This document shows positions 1 to 6,809 of a stretch of DNA of 64,000 nucleotides, in pieces (within the stretch, counting starts at the first letter, position 1; each line of letters begins with the position of its first letter). The DNA is taken from contig JASGJS010000001.1 of NCBI GenBank assembly GCA_047601185.1, forward strand, positions 1,240,001 through 1,304,000, read 5' to 3'. The DNA comes from JASGJS01 sp047601185. Lineage in GTDB: Bacteria; Pseudomonadota; Gammaproteobacteria; JAURND01. Made by a program: the position numbers and the translations under genes. A model generated the notes under the pieces. The model was not told where the DNA came from, did not search any database, and saw only the letters and a list, made by a program, of their open reading frames with translations.

Positions 1-236
1 ATCTCATGGATTAAATTTTCTCTTAAGCGCGCTAAATCGGGTTGTTGCGACAATAATTGAAATTTTTCAACCAAAAAAAATATCGGGGCCGCCGCCGCGA
101 TTAAAGGATTGATCCCGATTTGACTCACAAATGCCTTAGAGCGATAATAAGGCTGGAGCTTGGCGGGCAGTTGGCTCTGCATTCGGGATTCACCCAAATC
201 TAACCAGCTTTGTTGTTGAGGTAATTTAATTTCCAT
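1..236 (-). CDS. DotU/IcmH (TssL-like) family secretion protein, N-terminal part
   Basis: Read on the minus strand from the ATG at 236, the frame is open to the window edge (about 78 codons). Residues around 42-65 (INPLIAAAAPIFFLVEKF) carry the NPLxxAAxPLxxL pattern typical of the N-terminal cytoplasmic domain of DotU/IcmH (type IVB secretion) and TssL (type VI secretion) proteins. These proteins sit in the inner membrane and stabilise IcmF/TssM. The gene is divergent from hemW with a 29-bp gap. Assignment to the Dot/Icm system rather than a T6SS is inferred from the Legionellales-like effector content of the window; partner genes lie outside. The C-terminal membrane anchor is not visible. 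Confidence 0.7.
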   Translation of the reverse strand, partial: MEIKLPQQQSWLDLGESRMQSQLPAKLQPYYRSKAFVSQIGINPLIAAAAPIFFLVEKFQLLSQQPDLARLRENLIHE

Positions 237-265
237 ATGGTCCAAATATCAGTTAGGCCCTACAC

Positions 266-1408
266 GTGATACCACTCTCTCTCTACGTTCATTTCCCCTG
301 GTGCGTTAAAAAATGTCCTTATTGCGATTTTAACTCACATACCTTAAGGCAAGATTTACCCGAAGCAACTTATATTGAGGCCTTATTTAACGATCTTCGG
401 TTAGATTTAGAGAGATTTTCGCTCAATCGCCCTAAAATTCAAAGCATTTTTTTGGGGGGAGGAACGCCCAGCCTATTTTCGCCTCAAGCATTGGCGCAAT
501 TATTGTCAGGATTATCCCAGCAATTGGATTTTACCGAGGACATAGAAATTACCCTGGAAGCTAATCCTGGCACGGTCGAGCAAAGCCGATTTGTCGGTTA
601 TAAGGCAGCGGGGATTAACCGTATTTCATTGGGCATTCAAAGTTTCCAGCCAGAAAAATTAACCGCACTGGGGCGAATTCATTCTGGCGCAGAGGCGACA
701 GCGGCCATTCAAGCCGCTCAACGCGCAGGTTTCGACAATATCAATGTCGATTTGATGTATGGATTGCCGGACCAATCTACCACGGATGCCCTATACGATC
801 TCAAAACCGCGATAGCCTGCGAAATTGCGCATCTGTCCTGGTATCAGCTCACCTTAGAACCGAACACCTTGTTTCATCACCGCCCCCCTGATCGCTTACC
901 GTCATCAGATCTACTCTGGGACATTCAAGAAGCTGGCCTAGCCTGCCTCGAACAAGCAGGATTTACGCCCTATGAAATTTCAGCTTACACGCAGCGCCAG
1001 GCTTTTAGACCCTCGCGCCATAATTTAAATTATTGGCAATTCGGAGATTATTTAGGAATTGGAGCAGGGGCACATGGCAAACTAACCCAACAAGGCAGCA
1101 TTTGGCGCTACTGGAAAACCCGCCACCCGCAAGATTATTTAAATCCAGCTCGATCTTTTATGGGCGAAGCCAAGATTTTAGCTCAGGAAGAGATCCCCTT
1201 TGAATTTATGTTGAACCATTTGCGGCTTTACCAACCGCTCGCCATCGAACTGTTTCAACAGCGCTGTGGCATCCAGATTGAACACATTCAGCCCATGCTC
1301 AATGCGGCAAAATGTAAAATGTTATTGGATTGGGATGAACAATTTATTTATACTACGGAATTGGGTAAACGTCATTTGAATGATTTAATGGGTATGTTTT
1401 TAGTTTAA
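266..1408 (+). CDS. hemW: HemW-type radical SAM protein (coproporphyrinogen III oxidase-like)
   Basis: 380 residues, normal for HemW. The radical SAM cluster motif CxxxCxxC is at C13, C17 and C20 (WCVKKCPYC), followed by GGGTPS and the YQLTLEPNT segment typical of the HemN/HemW family. HemW binds heme and is thought to act as a heme chaperone rather than as the oxidase HemN; the CPYCDFNSH form of the motif favours HemW. The start is a GTG at 266, with no better ATG nearby. It is read away from the dotU-like gene, and a small membrane-protein gene follows 15 bp downstream, possibly cotranscribed. Confidence 0.93.
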   Translation: MIPLSLYVHFPWCVKKCPYCDFNSHTLRQDLPEATYIEALFNDLRLDLERFSLNRPKIQSIFLGGGTPSLFSPQALAQLLSGLSQQLDFTEDIEITLEANPGTVEQSRFVGYKAAGINRISLGIQSFQPEKLTALGRIHSGAEATAAIQAAQRAGFDNINVDLMYGLPDQSTTDALYDLKTAIACEIAHLSWYQLTLEPNTLFHHRPPDRLPSSDLLWDIQEAGLACLEQAGFTPYEISAYTQRQAFRPSRHNLNYWQFGDYLGIGAGAHGKLTQQGSIWRYWKTRHPQDYLNPARSFMGEAKILAQEEIPFEFMLNHLRLYQPLAIELFQQRCGIQIEHIQPMLNAAKCKMLLDWDEQFIYTTELGKRHLNDLMGMFLV

Positions 1409-1423
1409 TCAGCGAGGTTAGGT

Positions 1424-1750
1424 ATGGCACAAAATTTCACAGAAACTTTAATAGAAGAAAACCCAGAAAATGAAAGAAAAGCATGTAATGTAAGAGAAAA
1501 TTTTGCTAGCTTGGGTCAAGGTTTAGGAGGGCTAGGGGGTGCAGCAGGCGCGGTATACGGAGCCTATGCAGTGGTGTTTACAGCAATGGGCCCATCTATT
1601 GAGGCTGGTATTGTTGGTTTGGTAGTGCTGGGCTTTGGTCTATCTGCTGCGAAATGGATTGCAGCGCCCATTGGCCGGTCGGTAGGCGATAAAATAGGTC
1701 AGGGTCTCGAAGCGATCGGAGAGTGTGTTTCTCCTTCTCTGAGCCGATAG
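1424..1750 (+). CDS. Small glycine-rich membrane protein, unknown function
   Basis: 108 residues, not recognised. A charged N-terminus (1-25) is followed by a glycine-rich stretch (about 30-45, GQGLGGLGGAAGAVYGAYA) and hydrophobic segments at about 42-55 and 60-80, so one or two membrane passes are likely. A gaggttaggt ribosome-binding site precedes the ATG. The gene starts 15 bp after hemW. The arrangement of a soluble head and Gly/Ala-rich helices resembles the membrane protein at 27681, but I cannot show homology. It could be a small secreted or pore-forming peptide; this is a guess. Confidence 0.55.
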   Translation: MAQNFTETLIEENPENERKACNVRENFASLGQGLGGLGGAAGAVYGAYAVVFTAMGPSIEAGIVGLVVLGFGLSAAKWIAAPIGRSVGDKIGQGLEAIGECVSPSLSR

Positions 1751-1796
1751 GCATAAAAATTAGTGAAAAAATCGTACTTTGAATTTGCACGATTAC

Positions 1797-2045
1797 CCTA
1801 CCTCGACGTCCCGCCTACTTAATAGCGGGATCTCATGGGTGTACTTCTGAAGCCTTTACTTCCAATGGCGGTGAACTAAGAGGAAACACTTAAAAGTTCG
1901 GTGTGGTTCCTTCTCCCCTTTTTTTGTGGGAGAAGGTGCCGATAGGCGGATGAGGGGGCCATACAGGCTTTTGATTGAAGCCTTTTTTACCCCTCATCCG
2001 GCCTATTCGGCCACCTTCTCCCACAAGGGGAGAAGGAAACAGCTC
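1797..2045. repeat. Composite repeat: MITE-end fragment plus two CCTTCTCCC palindromes
   Basis: This gap between the small membrane gene and folK is built from repeats. 1797-1815 (cctacctcgacgtcccgc) matches the outer end of the MITE at 61536-61757. 1855-1905 (with ggcggtgaactaagag and aaaagttcggtgtgg) recurs near 49310-49365 and inverted near 27285-27345. Two palindromic CCTTCTCCC/GGGAGAAGG units follow (about 1908-1960 and 1985-2042) in opposite orientation. The same unit occurs near 4212, 18299, 27228, 49155 and 49366. No gene is supported here. Confidence 0.8.
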
Positions 2046-2082
2046 GCCACTTTAAGCTTCATCGTGTCACCCAGCACGTTAA

Positions 2083-2571
2083 TTATCCAATTCGCACGAC
2101 CGTTTGCTGTAATCTTAATTCCTGAATGAGACCTTCAAGGCTCTCGACGCCTGGAAGTTGGACCGTCGGCGCAATTTCTAGTAAAGGAATTAGCACAAAA
2201 TTGCGTTTTTTTAATCGGGGATGAGGTAAGATGAGTTCTGAAGTATTGGTTTGTATCTGATCAAACAGCAATAAGTCTAAATCAATGAGGCGAGGTTGGT
2301 TTTTCACTCCATTGCGTTCACGCCCTAATTGGGTTTCTAGAATTTGTAGTTGTGAGAAGAAAGTTGAGACTGTCAGGGAAGTTTCAACAGCAGCCACAGC
2401 ATTGATAAAATCGGGCTGAGGCGCTGCACATTCTAACGGTTCGGTTCGGTAGAGACTGGAAACAGCACGAACTTGCGAATGCGGTAAGTTACCCAGCGCC
2501 GCTAAAGCCAAGCGAATTTGCTCAGCAGGGTTTTGTAAGTTGCTGCCCAGTCCAATATACGCGATAGCCAT
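2083..2571 (-). CDS. folK: 2-amino-4-hydroxy-6-hydroxymethyldihydropteridine pyrophosphokinase
   Basis: 162 residues, normal for HPPK. This enzyme transfers pyrophosphate from ATP to 6-hydroxymethyl-7,8-dihydropterin in folate synthesis. Family features: GLGSNLQNP at 7-15, the LYRTEPLE loop near 40-47, ELQLGRER-like text (LETQLGRER), RLIDLDLLLFD holding the metal-binding Asp pair, and LPHPRLKKRNFVLIPLLEIAP. It overlaps the stop codon of the upstream pilin gene by one base, suggesting cotranscription. The downstream side runs directly into a repeat. Confidence 0.95.
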   Translation of the reverse strand: MAIAYIGLGSNLQNPAEQIRLALAALGNLPHSQVRAVSSLYRTEPLECAAPQPDFINAVAAVETSLTVSTFFSQLQILETQLGRERNGVKNQPRLIDLDLLLFDQIQTNTSELILPHPRLKKRNFVLIPLLEIAPTVQLPGVESLEGLIQELRLQQTVVRIG

Positions 2572-3002
2572 TAATTTGCATACCCCTTCTCAACCCCACC
2601 ACCAGAGCTTCGCCAAGTCACAGCGTTGTCACCCTCTCCAGGCGGTTGGGGCGTGAGAATATAGGTATCCTGCGAGGTAATGCCTTTCAGAGTATTCGGT
2701 GTTACCGTAATGACCCCATTTTTAACCGTTAAAGTAGCCACTAAACCGGAACCTGTGGTAATCCCAGTTGGAATCTCATTGCTGCCATCGTTACAGTTCA
2801 TAAAATCCCCTAGATCATTATAACAACTCATGACGCCGACTTTATAGGGCGCAGCTTGATTGACAACTTCAGTATAATTGGCTTTTTTGGTATAATTTAA
2901 ATAGTTTGGGATGGCAATGGCAGCTAAAATCCCAATGATGACAATGGTGATCATCAACTCTAATAAGGTAAAGCCTTGTTGGTAGTTAGTGGTGCGTTTC
3001 AT
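2571..3002 (-). CDS. Type IV pilin / pseudopilin (PilE/PilA-like)
   Basis: From the ATG at 3002 the product is about 143 residues and begins MKRTTNYQQGFTLLELM. This is a short basic leader, the prepilin-peptidase site before Phe (G/F), Glu at mature position 5, and a hydrophobic helix to about residue 35 (ITIVIIGILAAIAIPNY). The frame is open to 3038, but the extra residues would spoil the prepilin leader, so 3002 is preferred. The C-terminal part has a cysteine pair (SCYND...FMNCND) rather than the usual C-terminal loop. It belongs to the type IV pilus, competence or type II secretion apparatus; which of these cannot be told from this single gene. Confidence 0.88.
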   Translation of the reverse strand: MKRTTNYQQGFTLLELMITIVIIGILAAIAIPNYLNYTKKANYTEVVNQAAPYKVGVMSCYNDLGDFMNCNDGSNEIPTGITTGSGLVATLTVKNGVITVTPNTLKGITSQDTYILTPQPPGEGDNAVTWRSSGGGVEKGYAN

Positions 3003-3052
3003 AAGAAACAGTATAGAAAATTTGTTTTTCCCACTCAATACCGTAATTTCTC

Positions 3053-4204
3053 ATGGCTCAGCATTCAGTATATTTAGATTATATGGCGACCACTCCAGTA
3101 GATCCTCGGGTGGCGGAGCAGATGGCCAATTGCTTAACGGCAGCAGACTGTTTTGGGAATCCTGCTTCGCGCAGTCACCGTTATGGTTGGCAAGCTGCAG
3201 AAAAGGTTGAACTCGCGCGCGAAACCGTGGCAGCGTTGATTCACGCCCATCCTGAAGAAATCATTTGGACCTCTGGCGGTACAGAAGCCAATAATCTGGC
3301 TATCCAAGGTGCCGCGCATTTTTATCAACGTCAAGGTAAACACATTGTTACCGTGCAAACCGAACATAAAGCCGTCTTAGATGTTTGTAAATTCCTAGAA
3401 CAAGAAGGGTTTGAGGTTACGTATTTAAAGCCCCTGCCCAATGGCTTAGTCGATTTATCTGCTTTAAAACAAGCATTACGCTCCGATACTTTACTCGTTT
3501 CCGTGATGCATGTGAATAATGAAATCGGCGTGATTCAGGATATTGCTGCGATTGGGGCCATTACGCGCGCCGCGGGCGTATTATTGCATGTCGATGCGGT
3601 ACAAAGCGTCGGCAAACTGCCCATCAATGTCCAACAGATGTCGATAGACTTGTTATCACTTTCCGCGCATAAAGTCTACGGCCCCAAAGGCATTGGCGCT
3701 TTATATGTTCGCCAAAAACCGCGCATTCACTTGCAACCTTTAATCGTAGGCGGAGGGCAAGAACGCGGATTACGCTCTGGCACTTTGCCGACGCATCAAA
3801 TTGTGGGGATGGCGGAGGCATTGACTTTAGCCAATGCAGAAATGGCGACAGAAACGCAGCGATTATTGGCATTGCGAGAGTTGTTGTGGGCAGGGCTTGC
3901 GGCTTTAGGGGATTGTGTGATCAATGGGGATAGGCAACAGCGATGGGCGGGGAATCTCAATGTGAGTTTTATAGGGGTTGATGCGGGGGCTTTATTACAA
4001 GCCTTACCTGATATTGCGCTGTCAGCCGGTTCGGCGTGCACTTCGGGTCAGTTGAGTCCTTCACATGTGTTGTTAGCGCTGGGTTTGCCGGAATCTAGAG
4101 TGAGGAGCGCTATTCGATTTTCACTGGGGCGGTATACTACTGAAGCTGAGATTCAGTATGTGGTTGAAAGGGTGGGTGAGGCTGTAGGACAATTGAGATC
4201 GTGA
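3053..4204 (+). CDS. Cysteine desulfurase, IscS/NifS class
   Basis: 383 residues, aminotransferase class V fold. Starts MAQHSVYLDYMATTPVDPRV, the usual IscS opening. The pyridoxal-phosphate lysine is K207 (SAHKVYGPKG), H105 lies in TEHKAV, and the persulfide-carrying catalytic cysteine is C329 (SAGSACTSG). It releases sulfur from cysteine for Fe-S clusters or thiolation. No iscR, iscU or iscA is adjacent, so this is probably a stand-alone second desulfurase. It is divergent from the pilin gene. REP-like repeats begin right after its stop codon. Confidence 0.93.
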   Translation: MAQHSVYLDYMATTPVDPRVAEQMANCLTAADCFGNPASRSHRYGWQAAEKVELARETVAALIHAHPEEIIWTSGGTEANNLAIQGAAHFYQRQGKHIVTVQTEHKAVLDVCKFLEQEGFEVTYLKPLPNGLVDLSALKQALRSDTLLVSVMHVNNEIGVIQDIAAIGAITRAAGVLLHVDAVQSVGKLPINVQQMSIDLLSLSAHKVYGPKGIGALYVRQKPRIHLQPLIVGGGQERGLRSGTLPTHQIVGMAEALTLANAEMATETQRLLALRELLWAGLAALGDCVINGDRQQRWAGNLNVSFIGVDAGALLQALPDIALSAGSACTSGQLSPSHVLLALGLPESRVRSAIRFSLGRYTTEAEIQYVVERVGEAVGQLRS

Positions 4205-4211
4205 TATGAGT

Positions 4212-4262
4212 TTTCCCCCTCATCCGCCTATCGGCACCTTCTCCCACGGAGGGGAGAAGGCC
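4212..4262. repeat. CCTTCTCCC palindromic repeat unit
   Basis: Imperfect palindrome around ccgcctatcggcaccttctc with the complementary ggggagaagg arm. It directly follows the cysteine desulfurase stop codon and matches the units near 1908, 18299, 27228, 49155 and 49366. It could form a transcript hairpin and act as a terminator or RNA stabiliser. Confidence 0.8.
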
Positions 4263-4267
4263 CCACA

Positions 4268-4346
4268 TCAAGCTTCAAGCGTTTCTCAAGCTTCAAACAT
4301 TCTCAAGCTTCAAGCGTTTCTCAAACCTCAAGCATTTCTAAGCGCT
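4268..4346. repeat. Short tandem repeat, about 18-bp units
   Basis: About four degenerate copies of tcaagcttcaagcgtttc in tandem between the palindromic repeat and the 98-bp repeats. The copies differ in two to four bases each. No coding potential is supported. Confidence 0.7.
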
Positions 4347-4355
4347 TAGCTGCGC

Positions 4356-4747
4356 TTAAAAGCTTTAGATTTTAGATTGGAAGCCCCTCAATGCTTGACG
4401 ATAGCATAAACTTGAATGAGGCTCGAGCCTGGGAGCGCGGGCAGCTTGCCCGCTTAAAAGCTTTAGATTTTAGATTGGAAGCCCTTCAATGTTTGACGAC
4501 AGCATAAACTTGAATGAGGCTCGAGCCTGGGAGCGCGGGCAGCTTGCCCGCTTAAAAGCTTTAGATTTTAGATTGGAAGCCCCTCAATGCTTGACGATAG
4601 CATAAACTTGAATGAGGCTCGAGCTTGGGAGCGCGGGCAGCTTGCCCGCTTAAAAGCTTTAGATTTTAGATTGGAAGCCCTTCAATGTTTGACGACAGCA
4701 TAAACTTGAATGAGGCTCGAGCCTGGGAGCGCGGGCAGCTTGCCCGC
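4356..4747. repeat. Four tandem copies of a 98-bp MITE-derived unit
   Basis: Four exactly 98-bp units begin at 4356, 4454, 4552 and 4650. Each contains ttagattttagattggaag, a caatg(c/t)ttgacga(t/c)agc segment, and the hairpin arm gggagcgcgggcagcttgcc. Copies 1 and 3 share one variant (ccctcaatgcttgacgat) and copies 2 and 4 the other (ccttcaatgtttgacgac), so a 196-bp dimer was probably duplicated. The hairpin part is the same sequence that forms the ends of the elements at 5975-6148 and, more distantly, 61536-61757. The array abuts the 3' end of the Sel1 gene at 4756. Confidence 0.9.
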
Positions 4748-4755
4748 TAAAAAAA

Positions 4756-5940
4756 TCAAATCTTTTGTTTTGGCTCTAACTCTGGTAACTCATCTAAAGG
4801 ATCATGATTTAATGTAAATGAAGCAGAACTATCATCAATGCGAAGCTGCTTATCAAAAAAACTTATTTTTGAATCCGCAAGCAATGTAGATTCTGGGCTC
4901 AGTAAAGGAGGTTTGGAAGTACTTTTGGAGGCAGGATCTAAAAACATTTCGTTTACAGCCGCTCTTTCGTGTAGAGTCTGCTTCAAATCCTTAATAAAAT
5001 CTTTACCCGAATCAAAATCTATCCCCTTATATTCAGGTGCAAATCGAGCAATCAATGCGCGACATACCACCGGCTGAAAAGAAAATTGCTCTTCCCCACC
5101 CTGATCTCCAAAAAAATTTTCATTTCCAAGAATTTGTGGGATAGAGGTAAAGCCTTTTGGGGCTGGGGTAGTCCGCAGTTGCGTTCTTAAATTCTCAGCA
5201 CGTTTTTTACCTGAACTGGTGATTAAATCTGCGGTACGTGATTGATAGTTTGCTAAGTATTGTTTAGCGGCATCAATCAACAACTGTTTAAATTCAGCGA
5301 GTGGCATGGCTTCGAGGCCTTTCACAATTTTGTCTTTTATGATTTTATACTCTTCTTTATTGGCGCGCGCTGTTTTAGTTTCGTAAATTTCGGCCAATCT
5401 TTTTTGTGCAAGCGCATCACCTTGCTCAGCTGCCAGTTGATAATAATAGGCTGCTCGCTTGATATTTTTTTCGACAATTCGCCCTGAATGGTAATAAAGC
5501 CCTACATTATATTGAGCCCTTGCAATACCTTGATTAGCGGCTAATGTATAAAGTCGTAAAGCTTCTTTGTCATCTTGTTTAACGCCTATCCCTGATTCAT
5601 AGCAAACCCCTAAACGATTTTGCGCGCGCGCGTGATTTTGTTGTGCTGCTAATTGATAATAGCGTACGGCTTGTTCGAGATGCTGTCCTATACCAATGCC
5701 TTCTGCATAACAAAGACCTAAATTAAATAGGGCGGGTGCATACTTTTCTTTCGCTGCAGAAAAAAATTTCGAGATACAAAGGCTTTTTACAAGATGCTTA
5801 CCGGGGGCGTTTAAGAGGTGGCATGCATAATCATTTTGTACTTTAGGATTACTACTATATTGATCTATTTTTTCCAAGGGGACAGTTAGATCATAATCAA
5901 AAGTGACAGGTGAGGAAGTGATTTTATGCTCAGTGCTCAT
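4756..5940 (-). CDS. Sel1-repeat protein, candidate secreted effector
   Basis: About 394 residues from the ATG at 5940 (MSTEHKITSSPVTF). The frame is open further upstream to 6021, but that part translates the MITE inverted repeat (GSAGSLPAKK) and is not credible coding. After a unique N-terminal 70 residues come three or four Sel1-like repeats (about 75-200) with the LFNLGLCYAEG.GI...AVRYYQLAA pattern, then a long C-terminal tail with no recognisable domain. Sel1 repeats form TPR-like alpha-solenoids for protein binding; in Legionella and Coxiella many such proteins are host-directed. Function here is unknown. Both flanks are MITE repeats. Confidence 0.85.
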   Translation of the reverse strand: MSTEHKITSSPVTFDYDLTVPLEKIDQYSSNPKVQNDYACHLLNAPGKHLVKSLCISKFFSAAKEKYAPALFNLGLCYAEGIGIGQHLEQAVRYYQLAAQQNHARAQNRLGVCYESGIGVKQDDKEALRLYTLAANQGIARAQYNVGLYYHSGRIVEKNIKRAAYYYQLAAEQGDALAQKRLAEIYETKTARANKEEYKIIKDKIVKGLEAMPLAEFKQLLIDAAKQYLANYQSRTADLITSSGKKRAENLRTQLRTTPAPKGFTSIPQILGNENFFGDQGGEEQFSFQPVVCRALIARFAPEYKGIDFDSGKDFIKDLKQTLHERAAVNEMFLDPASKSTSKPPLLSPESTLLADSKISFFDKQLRIDDSSASFTLNHDPLDELPELEPKQKI

Positions 5941-5974
5941 AACGATGCTCTCGTACAAGGATGTAAAGTTTTGC

Positions 5975-6148
5975 TTTTTAGCGGGCAAGCTGCCCGCGCT
6001 CCCAAGTCTTGCGCCATGCATGGTAAAGCGCTAAATGATAGTTTTGTGCTTTCTTAAGTTTTTGTACGAAAAAAACTTCAATGATTGACGATGGCTCTTA
6101 GCTCGAAAAGGCTCGAGTCTGGGAGCGCGGGCAGCTTGCCCGCTAAAA
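5975..6148. mobile_element. MITE-like element with terminal inverted repeats
   Basis: Arms tttagcgggcaagctgcccg (left, about 5977) and cgggcagcttgcccgctaaa (right, ending about 6148) face each other about 170 bp apart. The inner arms continue as cgctcccaagtcttgcgcc and a matching gactgggagcg. The inner sequence caatgattgacgatggc matches the 98-bp tandem units at 4356-4747, and gcgccatgcatggtaaagcgc resembles the interior of the element at 61536-61757. It is non-coding and lies between fur and the Sel1 gene, overlapping the presumed Sel1 promoter region. Confidence 0.75.
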
Positions 6149-6166
6149 AATCATAAATACTATTTT

Positions 6167-6583
6167 TTATGAATTCAAAGCACAACGACGACACATGCCA
6201 TACAACGTCAAATTATGATCCAATAATTGAAAACCCGCTTGGGTTGCGATACGATTTTGGCGACGTTCTATTTCTGGATCAATAAATTCTTCCACCGCAT
6301 GACATTGCACACACACCATGTGATCATGGTGATCGCCTTGGGCGAGTTCAAAGACTGAATGCCCGCCTTCAAAATTAAGCCTTTTCACAATGCCGGCTTG
6401 TTCAAATTGCGTCAACACTCGATACACGGTAGCTAAGGCGACATCCTCTTTCGCTTCTAATAAAATTTTATAAACTTCTTCTGCGCTGAGATGGTGAGGG
6501 TTAGCCTGTTCCAAAACCTGGAGGATTTTAACACGAGGCTGCGTGATTTTAAGCCCGGCATCCGTTAAATCTTTAACTTTCAT
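6167..6583 (-). CDS. fur: Ferric uptake regulator
   Basis: 138 residues, the usual Fur length. The N-terminal winged helix (GLKITQPRVKILQVLE, SAEEVYKILLE, LATVYRVLTQFEQAGIV) is followed by the metal-binding dimerisation domain: HDHMVCVQC with C91 and C94, and a second zinc pair C131/C134 (MCRRC). Fe(II)-loaded Fur represses iron-acquisition genes by binding Fur boxes, one of which lies in front of feoA at 9359-9377. The start overlaps feoC by 11 bp, so fur is the last gene of a feoA-feoB-feoC-fur operon and is probably autoregulated through the feo promoter (inference). Confidence 0.95.
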   Translation of the reverse strand: MKVKDLTDAGLKITQPRVKILQVLEQANPHHLSAEEVYKILLEAKEDVALATVYRVLTQFEQAGIVKRLNFEGGHSVFELAQGDHHDHMVCVQCHAVEEFIDPEIERRQNRIATQAGFQLLDHNLTLYGMCRRCALNS

Positions 6584-6809
6584 AACCTGGTTGAATCCAT
6601 TGATAAATCTCGGTCACCATAATATCACATTTCTGGCATTGTGTGGCACACTGTGGCGTTTTTAAACATTTCTTGACACGACCTTTACGAACCAACAGCC
6701 CCAAGATATTTTTCAGCACGTGTGGGTCTAATTTAAAATGGATCCTGAGCTGAGCTAAATTGGCTTGCCGATGTTGTTGTAGGTAATGTTGGATATTGGT
6801 AATCAGCAT
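6573..6809 (-). CDS. feoC: FeoC-like [Fe-S]/winged-helix protein
   Basis: 78 residues with a winged-helix-like N-terminus and four clustered cysteines: C48, C54, C58, C61 (CLKTPQCATQCQKC). This matches the FeoC family, which has a small winged helix plus a Cys loop that may bind an Fe-S cluster and influences FeoB stability. It overlaps feoB by 7 bp and fur by 11 bp. The position directly after feoB supports the call. Confidence 0.88.
   Translation of the reverse strand: MLITNIQHYLQQHRQANLAQLRIHFKLDPHVLKNILGLLVRKGRVKKCLKTPQCATQCQKCDIMVTEIYQWIQPGYES

Noticed and set aside
1926..2129. Short plus-strand ORF of 67 codons
   Set aside because: It is a translation of the palindromic repeats (HPAYSATFSHKGRR) and runs into folK antisense.
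4356..4747. Possible CRISPR array (regular repeats)
   Set aside because: The 98-bp units are contiguous with no unique spacers, and no cas genes are near.
5941..6021. Upstream extension of the Sel1 ORF
   Set aside because: These 27 codons translate the MITE inverted repeat; the ATG at 5940 gives a normal start.
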